Positions 9,025-17,187 of a DNA stretch of 64,000 bases are shown one piece after another. The translations under genes and the position numbers were made by a program. Position 1 is the first letter of the stretch. Each line of letters begins with the position of its first letter. Under the pieces are notes generated by a model, which worked only from the letters and a program-made list of their open reading frames with translations, searched no databases and had not been told where the DNA came from. This stretch comes from Streptomyces lavendulae subsp. lavendulae (GTDB lineage: Bacteria; Actinomycetota; Actinomycetes; Streptomycetales; Streptomycetaceae): assembly GCF_002803845.1 (NCBI RefSeq), contig NZ_CP024985.1, forward strand, positions 4,650,001-4,714,000, written 5' to 3'.

Positions 9025-10326
9025 ATGATCGCCGCCACGAAGAAGATCGCCGGCGGCCTTGTCGCCACGGCCCTGGTACTGGGCGTCGCCGGGTGCAGCG
9101 CCTCCGAGCCCTCCCGTCCCGGCGCTCCCGGCGCCCCCGGGAACCAGAACACGAAGAAGGGCGCCGCCGAGGCCCCCGGCAGCGTCAACCGTCCCATCGG
9201 CGACGGTTCGACCGCCTACACCGGCTCCCAGCCGAACGTGCAGAAGCCGCAGAGACTGAAGCCCGGCGAGAAGCCCCCGCAGTTCGTGGTGTTCTCCTGG
9301 GACGGCGCGGGCGAGGACAGTCAGAAGCTCTTCTCGCACTTCCGCGAGGTGGGCAAGCAGTACAACGCCCGGATGACCTACTTCCTCAGCGGCGTGTACA
9401 TGCTCCCGGAGGAGAAGCGTTCCCTCTACACGGCCCCGCAGCACTCCGCGGGCCTCTCCGACATCGGCTTCGGCGACCTCCAGGGCATCAAGGACACAGC
9501 CACCCAGGTCCGCGGGGCCTGGCTGGAGGGCAACGAGATCGGCACCCACTTCAACGGCCACTTCTGCGGCCCCGAAGGGGGCGTCGGCACCTGGTCGGTG
9601 GAGGAGTGGAAGAGCGAGATCAACCAGGCCAAGTCCTTCGTCAAGAACTGGAAGACGAACACCCCGGCGCTCAAGGACCTGGCAGCGCTCCCCTTCGACT
9701 ACGACAAGGAACTCATCGGCGCCCGCACCCCCTGCCTCGAAGGCCAGAAGAACTTCATGCTGGCGGCCAAGGACATGGGCTTCCGCTACGACTCCAGCGG
9801 CATCAGCAAGCAGATCTGGCCGAAGAAGACGGACGGGCTCTGGGACCTCCCGCTCCAGCTGGTGCCCATGCCGGGGCGCGCCTTCGACACCCTGAGCATG
9901 GACTACAACTACCTGGTCAACCAGTCCGGTACGACCACCCAGGGCGACCCCTCCCAGCACGAGTACTGGGGCGACCAGATGCGCGACGGCCTGCGCCAGG
10001 CCTTCGACCGGGCCTACCAGGGGAACCGGGCGCCGCTGATCATCGGCAACCACTTCGAGTCGTGGAACGGCGGCACCTACATGCGTGCCGTCGAGGAGTC
10101 CATCCAGACCATGTGCACCAAGCCGGAGGTCCGGTGCGTGCCCTTCCGCGAACTGGCGGACTGGCTGGACGCCCAAGACCCGAAGACGCTGGAGTGGATG
10201 CGTACCCTCGACGTCGGCCAGGCGCCGAAGGACGGGTGGACGAAGTTCCTCACCGCGGGGCCGCCGGCCGCGCAGCCGACGGCCCCGGCCGCCGTCAAGC
10301 CGGCTGAGGAGTCGAGCGAGGGCTGA
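9025..10326 (+). CDS. Polysaccharide-deacetylase-like lipoprotein
   Basis: A lipoprotein signal peptide with lipobox LGVAGC directs the 433-residue protein to the outer face of the membrane. After a Pro/Gly/Ser linker, a NodB-like domain follows: VFSWDGAGED resembles the TFDDG motif and GTHFNGHF the metal-binding H(S/T)xxH motif. The expected activity is removal of acetyl groups from a cell-wall or extracellular polysaccharide, but the first motif is divergent (WDGAG for DDG), so the metal site should be treated with caution. ATG at 9025 has AGAGG seven bases upstream and puts the lipobox in the right place. Its 3' end overlaps the convergent ATPase gene by 32 bases. Confidence 0.75.
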   Translation: MIAATKKIAGGLVATALVLGVAGCSASEPSRPGAPGAPGNQNTKKGAAEAPGSVNRPIGDGSTAYTGSQPNVQKPQRLKPGEKPPQFVVFSWDGAGEDSQKLFSHFREVGKQYNARMTYFLSGVYMLPEEKRSLYTAPQHSAGLSDIGFGDLQGIKDTATQVRGAWLEGNEIGTHFNGHFCGPEGGVGTWSVEEWKSEINQAKSFVKNWKTNTPALKDLAALPFDYDKELIGARTPCLEGQKNFMLAAKDMGFRYDSSGISKQIWPKKTDGLWDLPLQLVPMPGRAFDTLSMDYNYLVNQSGTTTQGDPSQHEYWGDQMRDGLRQAFDRAYQGNRAPLIIGNHFESWNGGTYMRAVEESIQTMCTKPEVRCVPFRELADWLDAQDPKTLEWMRTLDVGQAPKDGWTKFLTAGPPAAQPTAPAAVKPAEESSEG

Positions 10327-11293
10327 CCAGGGCCTCGTGCAGGACGAAGCCGGGGTCGACCTGTTCCGCCAGGTCGGCCCCGGTCTTGGCGTTCCCCCAG
10401 CTCTCCGCGTTGCGCAGGTGGAAGTGGACCATCTGCTCGGTGTACTTGTCCCAGTCGCGGTCGGCGTACGAGTCCTCGGCCGCGTTCTGGAGCGCCTGCA
10501 GCGCGAGCCGGTTGGTCGCCTCCAGCAGGTCGAACGGGGCGGGGCGGCCCTTCTCCATCGCCCGCACCCAGTCGGAGTGCCCGAAGGTGACCAGCAGGTC
10601 CTCGCCCACCTCGTCCTGGAGGAACTCGATGTCCTCCGGTCCCTGCACCTTGTTGCCGACCACCCGGAGCGCGATCCCGAAGTCCCGCGCGTACTCCTTG
10701 TACTGCCGGTAGACCGAGACGCCCTTGCGGGTCGGCTCGGCCACGAGGAAGGTCATGTCGAAGCGGGTGAACAGGCCCGAGGCGAAGGAGTCCGAGCCGG
10801 CTGTCATGTCGACGACGACGTACTCGTCCGGGCCGTCGACCAGGTGGTTGAGGCAGAGCTCCACCGCGCCGACCTTCGAGTGGTAGCAGGCCACGCCCAG
10901 GTCGGCCTCGGTGAACGGCCCGGTGGCCATCAGCCGTACGGGCTCCCCGTCGAGCAGCAGCGTGCGGGCGCAGGCCGCGTAGACCGGGTTGTCCTCGGTG
11001 ACCCGCAGCAGGCGGGAGCCGGCGCCGGGCGGGGTGGTCTTGATCATGCTGTCGGTGGACGCGATGCGCGGGTTGGAGCCGCGCAGGTACTCCTTGATGA
11101 GGGGGAGGTGCGCGCCCAGGGCGGGCAGCGCGGCCGCCTCGTCCTCGGGGAGTCCGAGGGCCGCGCCGAGGTGCTGGTTGATGTCGGCGTCCACCGCGAC
11201 GACGGGGGCTTCATTGGCTGCGAGGTGGCGGATGAAGAGGGAGGACAGGGTCGTCTTGCCGCTGCCGCCCTTTCCCACGAAAGCGATCTTCAT
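10295..11293 (-). CDS. CooC/ParA-like P-loop ATPase
   Basis: The 332-residue protein begins with a deviant Walker A motif, KIAFVGKGGSGKTTLSS, near its N-terminus, followed by VVAVDADINQHLGAALG and a Walker-B-like YVVVDMTAGSD. This is the SIMIBI class (MinD/ParA/CooC). CooC-type proteins load metals or shuttle cofactors, but no partner metalloenzyme is next to this gene, so the role is unknown. ATG at 11293 is chosen because the Walker motif starts immediately; the ribosome binding site is weak (GGTGA). An upstream in-frame extension of 62 residues has low-quality composition and was rejected. The gene diverges from the Fic-like gene across about 110 bases. Confidence 0.8.
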   Translation of the reverse strand: MKIAFVGKGGSGKTTLSSLFIRHLAANEAPVVAVDADINQHLGAALGLPEDEAAALPALGAHLPLIKEYLRGSNPRIASTDSMIKTTPPGAGSRLLRVTEDNPVYAACARTLLLDGEPVRLMATGPFTEADLGVACYHSKVGAVELCLNHLVDGPDEYVVVDMTAGSDSFASGLFTRFDMTFLVAEPTRKGVSVYRQYKEYARDFGIALRVVGNKVQGPEDIEFLQDEVGEDLLVTFGHSDWVRAMEKGRPAPFDLLEATNRLALQALQNAAEDSYADRDWDKYTEQMVHFHLRNAESWGNAKTGADLAEQVDPGFVLHEALVSPRSTPQPA

Positions 11294-11402
11294 GTTCACC
11301 AAGCGTAGTGGAGCGGTAGCAGGTTGTGGTCGAAGCGAGTGAAGAAGACCACTCCAAGGAGGGGTCGGTGCCACGGCCGGGGAGTGCGTAGGCTCCCTAC
11401 TT

Positions 11403-12224
11403 ATGAGTAGCGCTTCTGACCCGCTGGCGGCCCTGGCTTCGCTCCCGGGAGTCGCAGAGTCCGTGGATTCCGTACGCAAGGCCGTCGACCGGGTCTACGG
11501 GCACCGCGTCATGCGCCGGCGCAGTGGGGAGATCACCTCCGAGGCCGCGCTGCGCGGCGCGCGGGGCAGCGCGGCGCTGTCCGGTGCCGACTGGGCGCTG
11601 GAGGAGGTGCGCCGTCGCACCGACTTCGGTGCCGAGGCGCAGGCGCTGACGGTGGGCGCCGCCCTGCGTCTGACGGCCGAGGCGGGCCAGCTGCTGAGCA
11701 TCTGGCGCCAGTCGCCGCTGCGGGTCCTCGCGCGGCTGCACCTGGTGGCGTGCGGGTCGACCGCGGCCGGGGACGTCGTGGGCCGGCCGCGGCTGGCCGG
11801 GGAGCCGGTGGACGAGCCCCTGGTGGACCTTCCGCTGCCCGGCGCCGACGAGGTGGCGGGGCGGCTGGACGGCCTCTCCCGGCTGATCATCGCGGGCGGC
11901 TCGGCGCCCGCCCTGATCACGGGCGCGGTGGTGCACGGCGAGCTGCTGGCGCTGAGGCCCTTCGGGTCGTACAACGGCCTGGTCGCCCGCGCGGCGGAGC
12001 GGATCGTGCTGATCAACAGCGGCCTCGACCCGAAGGCGATCTGCCCGGCGGAGGTCGGTCACGCCGAGCAGGGCACGAAGGCCTACCTGGAGGCTTTCGA
12101 GGGCTACGTCTCGGGGGGTCCGGAGGGGATGGCCGCCTGGATCGCGCACTGCGGCCGGGCGATCGAACTCGGGGTGCGCGAGTCGACGGCGGTCTGCGAA
12201 GCCCTCCAGCGCGGCGCGGCGTAA
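11403..12224 (+). CDS. Degenerate Fic-like protein
   Basis: The 273-residue helical protein contains ALRPFGSYNGLVARA, which aligns with the Fic motif HPFxxGNGRxxR but has Arg in place of the catalytic His and lost the GNGR glycine-rich turn. A Fic AMP-transferase without the His should be inactive as an AMPylator, so it may be a binding or scaffold protein. Streptomyces orthologues are often labelled oxidoreductase, for which I see no dinucleotide-binding motif. It is followed by a clear terminator and is therefore probably monocistronic. Confidence 0.65.
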   Translation: MSSASDPLAALASLPGVAESVDSVRKAVDRVYGHRVMRRRSGEITSEAALRGARGSAALSGADWALEEVRRRTDFGAEAQALTVGAALRLTAEAGQLLSIWRQSPLRVLARLHLVACGSTAAGDVVGRPRLAGEPVDEPLVDLPLPGADEVAGRLDGLSRLIIAGGSAPALITGAVVHGELLALRPFGSYNGLVARAAERIVLINSGLDPKAICPAEVGHAEQGTKAYLEAFEGYVSGGPEGMAAWIAHCGRAIELGVRESTAVCEALQRGAA

Positions 12225-12270
12225 GGCTCCAAGGGCCTGCGGCCGGAGGGTCGGGGGCCGGAACAGGGTT

Positions 12271-12302
12271 GCGGCGACACCGTACTGCTTTGGTGTCGCC
12301 GC
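12271..12302 (+). terminator. Terminator of the Fic-like gene
   Basis: GCGGCGACACC (12271-12281) pairs perfectly with GGTGTCGCCGC (12292-12302) around a 10-base loop, 46 bases after the stop. Confidence 0.8.
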
Positions 12303-12635
12303 TGGCATTCGCGCCCAGTTACCAAGCGTCCTCGATATGTGCCCATCAGGTCGGGAGCTCTGCCCGGTTACCTGGTGCGGCTGGCCCGTAATCGACGGGT
12401 CGACGTCGCGTGGGTGCTCGGCGTTCATGCTTCGGTCCGTGGGCCTTACTGCGTTTTAAAGATGATCCTCTCGGATGTTCTTTGGTCTCGCGGGCCGTTG
12501 ACTCCTTTGTACTCCGCTTCCGAGCCGAGCGAAACCCCTGTCCGGAGTTCTTTACTTTATGGGGCGACTCGGGGCGATTCGGACAGTCCAAAACGCCCCA
12601 GGTCAGACACCCGACGATGGGCTGACGGCGCGGGA
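12303..12635. other. Gene-free region, possible 6S-like sRNA locus
   Basis: This stretch is markedly less GC-rich than its flanks, with runs such as GCGTTTTAAAGATG (about 12451) and TTCTTTACTTTAT (about 12547), and has no good coding frame. In S. coelicolor the gap between the Fic-like and HAD genes is where I recall the 6S-like RNA scr3559 being placed. I cannot fold a convincing 6S structure by eye, so the RNA itself is inference from position. Confidence 0.3.
12571..12599 (-). terminator. Hairpin downstream of the HAD phosphatase gene
   Basis: GGGGCG (12571-12576) pairs with CGCCCC (12594-12599), and GGAC with GTCC inside, separated by an ATTC/AAAA internal loop. It lies 37 bases past the HAD stop. 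It could instead be part of a small RNA in this gap. Confidence 0.4.
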
Positions 12636-13499
12636 TCAGGCCGAGGCGGCAGCGGCCCGGCGGCGGCTGGCGTACCAGACGAGACCGGCGGTGGCAGCGG
12701 CCGCGCCCACCGCCGCGGCGGCGACGAGGGCCGGGCGTGCGGGCATCGAGAGTCCGGGCAGCCGCTGCTTGAGCCGTACCGGCCTGCTGAACACCAGAAC
12801 CGGCCACTCGCGCGCCACCGCCTCCCGACGCAGCGCCCGGTCCGGATTGACCGCGTGCGGGTGTCCGACGGCTTCGAGCATCGGCACGTCGGTGAACGAG
12901 TCGCTGTACGCGTAGCACCGGGCCAGGTCGTAGCCTTCGGACTCGGCGAGCTCCCGGACGGCCTCCGCCTTCGTCGGCCCGTAGGCGTAGTACTCGATCT
13001 CCCCGGTGAAGCAGCCGTCGTCGCCGACCACCATGCGGGTGGCGACGACCCGGTCCGCGCCGAGCATCTCGCCGATCGGCTCGACGACTTCGGCGCCGGA
13101 CGTCGACACGATCACCACGTCACGGCCCGCGGTGTGGTGGGCCTCGATGAGGGACGCGGCCTCGTCGTAGATGATCGGGTCGATCAGGTCGTGGAGGGCT
13201 TCGGCGACGATCTCCCGGACCTGCTGAACGTTCCACCCCTCGCAGAGGGCGGAGAGGTACTCGCGCATCCGCTCCATCTGGTCGTGGTCGGCTCCGCCGG
13301 CCAGGAAGATGAACTGCGTGTACGCGGTGCGCAGCACGGCCCGCCGGTTGATCAGGCCGCCCTGGTAGAAGGACTTGCTGAACGTCAGAGTGCTGGACTT
13401 CGCAATGACCGTCTTGTCCAGGTCGAAGAAGGCGGCCGTCCGAGGCAAGGAGTGCGGCAAGGGCTGATTTTCCACGACCCGAGCATATGCGCCCACCAT
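12636..13499 (-). CDS. HAD-IB family phosphatase (CicA/SerB-like) with C-terminal membrane anchor
   Basis: The 287-residue protein starts with the HAD motif I AAFFDLDKTVIAKSST, followed by motif II DVVIVSTSGAEVV and motif III YAYSDSFTDVPML. It ends in a hydrophobic helix (AAAAVGAAAATAGLVWYAS) and arginines, which suggests a tail anchor. The family includes Caulobacter CicA and phosphoserine-phosphatase-like proteins; in Streptomyces it is called a morphological differentiation-associated protein. The natural phosphoester is unknown. The start is uncertain: ATG at 13499 and GTG at 13475 are both possible and neither has a strong ribosome binding site. The neighbouring 6C RNA and ssd are conserved companions, as in Mycobacterium tuberculosis Rv3660c-Rv3661. 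Confidence 0.85.
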   Translation of the reverse strand: MVGAYARVVENQPLPHSLPRTAAFFDLDKTVIAKSSTLTFSKSFYQGGLINRRAVLRTAYTQFIFLAGGADHDQMERMREYLSALCEGWNVQQVREIVAEALHDLIDPIIYDEAASLIEAHHTAGRDVVIVSTSGAEVVEPIGEMLGADRVVATRMVVGDDGCFTGEIEYYAYGPTKAEAVRELAESEGYDLARCYAYSDSFTDVPMLEAVGHPHAVNPDRALRREAVAREWPVLVFSRPVRLKQRLPGLSMPARPALVAAAAVGAAAATAGLVWYASRRRAAAASA

Positions 13500-13557
13500 T
13501 CGGCGTAAGGTGTGGCGCGTGGGTTTGCCTGAGAAGGCTCTCGGGTACACCATGGAA

Positions 13558-13658
13558 GTCACGGATCGTTCGCGACCGTGCTAACCCGGTCTGGCTCCTC
13601 CCCCCCCGAGTCGGACCGTGGGGACGACCCCCGCTCTCCCCCCCGGCGGGGGTCGTCG
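13558..13658 (+). ncRNA. 6C small RNA
   Basis: Two adjacent hairpins each show a run of cytosines in the loop. Hairpin 1 is an 11-bp stem (13587-13597 with 13608-13618) whose loop holds eight C (13600-13607). Hairpin 2 is a perfect 12-bp stem (13623-13634 with 13646-13657) whose loop holds seven C (13638-13644). This is the signature of the actinobacterial 6C RNA, which in M. tuberculosis (B11) lies between the same two genes, ssd and the HAD phosphatase. A possible promoter is TTGCCT (13525-13530) and TACACC (13546-13551). Both ends are estimates. Confidence 0.85.
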
Positions 13659-13952
13659 CATGTCCGGACGCGGTTTGCGTCCCATGCCTTCGGCCTTCAG
13701 TGGTCATCCGCTCGGCCCTTCCTCTTCGGTGGGCCCGCATGGCTCAGGCCCTCACTCCCTCGAACTCGTCACGCTGCGTAGTGGTTCCGGCGCGCTCCGG
13801 AACTCACCTGATGGGGTGGCGAAGTTATTCACAGGGGCCTTCTCGTCCACAGTTTTGGAGCAAGATCCACTCCCTTTTCCGGATCGCTGCACCGTGATTC
13901 CAGCCGCGAAGTCCGCGGCTCGTGGATTTGCGGTGAGAAGGGGGCGGAGATC
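13659..13952. other. Leader region of ssd with DnaA-box-like sequences
   Basis: No gene is evident. A 7-bp hairpin occurs at 13784-13803 (GTTCCGG/CCGGAAC). Two DnaA-box-like 9-mers lie 9 bases apart: TTATTCACA at 13825-13833 and TCGTCCACA at 13843-13851, each one base off a standard box. Their function is unproven. Confidence 0.4.
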
Positions 13953-15167
13953 GTGGCTGGATCGAAGTCGTGTGAAGTGCCGGAGCCCGTGGTGACCGGC
14001 GGGGGCGGGCGGGCGCCGGGTGCGCCCGGGGTCCTGCCCGGTGGCGGACGGCCGCTGATCATCACCGAGGACCCGCTGCTGCTCGACGACCTGCTGCGGC
14101 TGTGCGCCGCCGCGGGCGCCGAACCGCACGTGCACCATGCGGTGCCCGAGCAAAGCGGAGCCGGTGGTGCGCGTGGGAGCGGGGACGACGGGAGTGCTTT
14201 CGAGGGCGGCGGGCCGCGCGGTGGCGTGGGATGGGAATCGGCCCCGCTCGTCCTGGTCGGCGACGACGCCGCGCACCGGGTGGGCGGAGCGCCGCGCCGC
14301 GGCGGGGTGTTCCTCGTCGGCCGGGACCTCGACGACCCCCTGGTGTGGCAGCGGGCGGTGGAGATCGGTGCCGAGGAGGTGCTGCGGCTCCCCGACGCCG
14401 AGAGCCTCCTCGTCGACCGCATCGCCGACGTGGTGGAAGGGGCGGGACGCCCCGCCCTGGCCGTCGGCGTGATCGGCGGCAGCGGAGGGGCCGGCGCCTC
14501 CACCCTCGCCTGCGCCCTCGCGCTCGGTGCGGGGCGGGCCGGGGAGCGCACCATCCTCATCGACGGTGACCCGCTCGGCGGCGGCATGGACGTCCTGCTC
14601 GGCGGCGAGGGGGCTGGGGGACTGCGCTGGCCCGACTTCGCCGCCTCGCGCGGCCGGGTCGGGGCGGGGGCCCTGGAGGAGTCCCTGCCCGAACTGCACG
14701 CGCTGCGGGTGCTCAGCTGGGACCGCGGCGAACGGGTGGTCGTGCCGCCCGCCGCGATGCGGTCCGTCGTGGCCGCCGCGCGCCGCAGGGGCGGGGTGGT
14801 CGTGGTCGACCTGCCCCGGCGGGTGGACGAGGCCGTGGCGGAGGTGCTGGCTCAGCTCGACCTGGTGCTGCTCGTGGTGCCCGGCGAGCTGCGGTCGGTG
14901 GCCGCGGCGGGCCGGGTGGCGGCCGGGGTGCGGATGGTGGCCCGGGACGTGCGGGTGGTCGTACGGGGCCGCTGCCGGGAGGGGCTCGACGCCGAAGCCG
15001 TGGCGGGGCTGCTGGGAGCGCCGCTGGCCGGGGAAGTGCCCGTGGAGGTGGGCCTTCCCGGCCGGGTGGAGGAGGGGGAACCGCCGGGTACGCGGGGCGC
15101 GCTGGCCCGGTTCTGCGACGGCTTCTGGCAGCGGGCCCTGGGCTCCGTGCACGGCGTGCCGGCATGA
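13953..15167 (+). CDS. ssd: Septum-site-determining / CpaE-like P-loop protein
   Basis: The 404-residue protein has a disordered Gly-rich N-terminus, a receiver-like region (PLIITEDPLLLDDLLRLCAA) and a MinD/CpaE-type ATPase core (VGVIGGSGGAGASTLACALA, ILIDGDPLGGG, VVVVDLPRR). The Walker A has Ser-Thr but lacks the usual Lys before it (GGAGAST), so ATP hydrolysis may be weak or absent. CpaE-like proteins position type IVc pilus machines at the cell pole; the mycobacterial homologue affects septum placement. GTG at 13953 is preceded by GGGGGCGGAG. The stop overlaps the tadA start (ATGA), and this is the first gene of the tad operon. Confidence 0.85.
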   Translation: MAGSKSCEVPEPVVTGGGGRAPGAPGVLPGGGRPLIITEDPLLLDDLLRLCAAAGAEPHVHHAVPEQSGAGGARGSGDDGSAFEGGGPRGGVGWESAPLVLVGDDAAHRVGGAPRRGGVFLVGRDLDDPLVWQRAVEIGAEEVLRLPDAESLLVDRIADVVEGAGRPALAVGVIGGSGGAGASTLACALALGAGRAGERTILIDGDPLGGGMDVLLGGEGAGGLRWPDFAASRGRVGAGALEESLPELHALRVLSWDRGERVVVPPAAMRSVVAAARRRGGVVVVDLPRRVDEAVAEVLAQLDLVLLVVPGELRSVAAAGRVAAGVRMVARDVRVVVRGRCREGLDAEAVAGLLGAPLAGEVPVEVGLPGRVEEGEPPGTRGALARFCDGFWQRALGSVHGVPA

Positions 15168-16312
15168 GCGCGCCGCTGCTGGACGCGGTGCGCCAGCACC
15201 TCGCCGAGACCGGTGCGGAGCCCACCCCGGCCGGGGTCGTGGCGGCCCTGCGGGCGCAGGGGCGGCTGCTCGGCGACGCGGAAGTGCTGGGCGTGGCCGC
15301 GGAGTTGCGGTCCGAGCTGGTCGGTGCCGGTCCGCTGGAGCGGTTGCTCGCCGACCCCGAGGTCACCGATGTGCTGGTGGCCGCCCCCGACCGGGTGTGG
15401 GTGGACCGGGGCGGCGGGCTGGAGTTGACGGAGGTGACGTTCGCCGACGCCGAGGCCGTGCGCAGGCTGGCCCAGCGGCTGGCCGCCGTCGCCGGGCGGC
15501 GGCTGGACGACGCCCGGCCCTGGGTGGACGCCCGCCTGCCGGACGGCACCCGGCTGCACGCGGTGCTCCCGCCGGTGGCGGTCGGGTCGGCCTGCTTGTC
15601 GTTGCGCGTGGTGCGGCCCAGGGCGTTCACCCTGGACGAGCTGGTAGCCGCCGGAACCCTGCCGCCGGGCGGGCAGCGCCTCCTGCGGGCCATGGTCGAG
15701 GCCCGGCTGTCCTTCCTCGTCTCCGGCGGGACCGGGACGGGCAAGACCACCCTGCTCAGCGCCCTGCTGGGACTGGTCGGGCCGGGTGAGCGGATCGTCC
15801 TCGCGGAGGACTCCGCCGAACTGCGCCCCGACCATCCGCACGTGGTGCGGCTGGAGACCAGGCCGGCCAACCAGGAGGGGGCCGGGCTGGTCACCCTGGC
15901 GGACCTGGTCCGCCAGGCCCTGAGGATGAGGCCCGACCGGCTGGTGGTCGGCGAGGTGCGGGGCGCCGAGGTGGCCGACCTGCTCGCCGCCCTGAACACC
16001 GGGCACGAGGGCGGGTGCGGCACGGTGCACGCCAACGCCGCGGCGCACGTGCCCGCCCGGCTGGAGGCGCTGGGCACGGCGGCCGGGCTCGACCGGGCTT
16101 CCCTGCACAGCCAGTTGGCCGCCGCGCTGACCCTGGTGGTCCACCTGGTCCGTGACCGGGCCGGGCGGCGCCGGGTGGCCGAGGTGCACGTGCTGGAGCG
16201 GGATCCGGCCGGGCTGGTGGTGACCGTGCCCGCGCTGCGCTGGGGAGCCCGGGGGTTCGTACGGGAGCCGGGCTGGGCACGGCTCGGGCCGCTGCTGGGA
16301 GGTTCCCGATGA
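15164..16312 (+). CDS. tadA: TadA/CpaF-family secretion ATPase
   Basis: This 382-residue protein is the hexameric motor that drives assembly of Flp-type pili. It shows the N-terminal LADPEVTDVLVAAPDRVWVDRGGG region, Walker A SGGTGTGKTT, the Asp box IVLAEDSAEL, Walker B RMRPDRLVVGEVRG and the His box GCGTVHANAAAH. It is cytoplasmic and docks on the TadB/TadC membrane platform encoded next. Its start overlaps ssd and its stop overlaps tadB, each by 4 bases, so the operon is tightly coupled. Confidence 0.93.
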   Translation: MSAPLLDAVRQHLAETGAEPTPAGVVAALRAQGRLLGDAEVLGVAAELRSELVGAGPLERLLADPEVTDVLVAAPDRVWVDRGGGLELTEVTFADAEAVRRLAQRLAAVAGRRLDDARPWVDARLPDGTRLHAVLPPVAVGSACLSLRVVRPRAFTLDELVAAGTLPPGGQRLLRAMVEARLSFLVSGGTGTGKTTLLSALLGLVGPGERIVLAEDSAELRPDHPHVVRLETRPANQEGAGLVTLADLVRQALRMRPDRLVVGEVRGAEVADLLAALNTGHEGGCGTVHANAAAHVPARLEALGTAAGLDRASLHSQLAAALTLVVHLVRDRAGRRRVAEVHVLERDPAGLVVTVPALRWGARGFVREPGWARLGPLLGGSR

Positions 16313-17187
16313 GTGCCGGGGTGTCGGTGCCCGTCTTCGCGGGCGTGCTGTGCGCGGGGGCCGCCGTCCGGGTGCTGGCCGGGGGCGACCGACTGCCCCG
16401 GCGGGCCCGGCTGGTGCTGGCCGGGGGAGGCCCGCCGGTGCCGGACGGGCCCGTGTGGGGGTGGCACCTGGTGGCCGGGCTGCGGGTGCGGGCCGAGCGG
16501 TGGCGCGAGTGGGTCCCGCTCGTGGCCGGGCTGGTGGTCGCGGTGCTCGGCGGGTCGGTGATCCCCCTGGTCGCGGGGGCGCTCGCGGTGCCGCTGGTAC
16601 GGCGCCGGCTGCGGGCCCGGGAGCGCGAACGGGCGCGCGGGGCCCGGGCCGCCGAGGTGGTGGCGCTCTGCGGGGCCGTGGTGGGGGAGCTGCGGGCGGG
16701 ATCCCAGCCGGGACGCGCCCTGACGGTGGCGATGCGCCGTACGTCGGCCGGTCCCGGCGGTCCGGGCCCGGCCGAGGCGGGGGTGCTGGCCGCGGCGGCT
16801 TTCGGCGGGGACGTCGCCGCGGCCCTGCACGAGGCGGCCCGGGAGCCGGGCGCCGGGGGACTGGCCGGGATGGCGGCCTGCTGGCGGGTCTCCGTGGACG
16901 GCGGGGCGGGCCTGGCGGCCGGACTGGACCGGCTGGAAGGGGCGTTGCGGGCCGAGCGCGACCGGGAGGAGTCGCTGCGGGCCCAGTTGGCGGGAGCCAG
17001 GTCTACGACGGTGGTGCTCGCGCTCCTGCCGCTGGTGGGGCTGCTGATGGGCACCGGGCTCGGAGCGGATCCGCTGCGGGTGCTGCTGCACTCGCCGGTC
17101 GGGTGGGGCTGCCTGCTGGTGGGCGGGGTGCTGGAGGCGCTGGGACTGCTCTGGTGCCGGCGGATCGTACGGACGGGGGAGCGGTGA
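16309..17187 (+). CDS. tadB: TadB-like type II secretion F-domain membrane protein
   Basis: The 292-residue protein has hydrophobic segments near the N-terminus (residues 2-22 and about 65-95) and two at the C-terminus (about 235-285) around a cytoplasmic helical F domain (AAEVVALCGAVVGELRAGSQPG). It forms the inner-membrane platform of the Tad machine together with the next protein. Composition is extremely rich in Ala, Gly, Arg and Val. Overlaps tadA by 4 bases and the next gene by 1 base. Confidence 0.85.
   Translation: MSAGVSVPVFAGVLCAGAAVRVLAGGDRLPRRARLVLAGGGPPVPDGPVWGWHLVAGLRVRAERWREWVPLVAGLVVAVLGGSVIPLVAGALAVPLVRRRLRARERERARGARAAEVVALCGAVVGELRAGSQPGRALTVAMRRTSAGPGGPGPAEAGVLAAAAFGGDVAAALHEAAREPGAGGLAGMAACWRVSVDGGAGLAAGLDRLEGALRAERDREESLRAQLAGARSTTVVLALLPLVGLLMGTGLGADPLRVLLHSPVGWGCLLVGGVLEALGLLWCRRIVRTGER

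Noticed and set aside
12346..12918. Long minus-strand frame crossing the gap left of the HAD gene.
   Set aside because: It lies in another frame of the HAD gene and has Arg/Gly-rich shadow composition, without a start signal.
13519..13584. A 21-codon plus-strand frame starting GTG between the HAD and ssd genes.
   Set aside because: No ribosome binding site, and it runs into the promoter and 5' part of the 6C RNA; more likely the RNA's upstream region.
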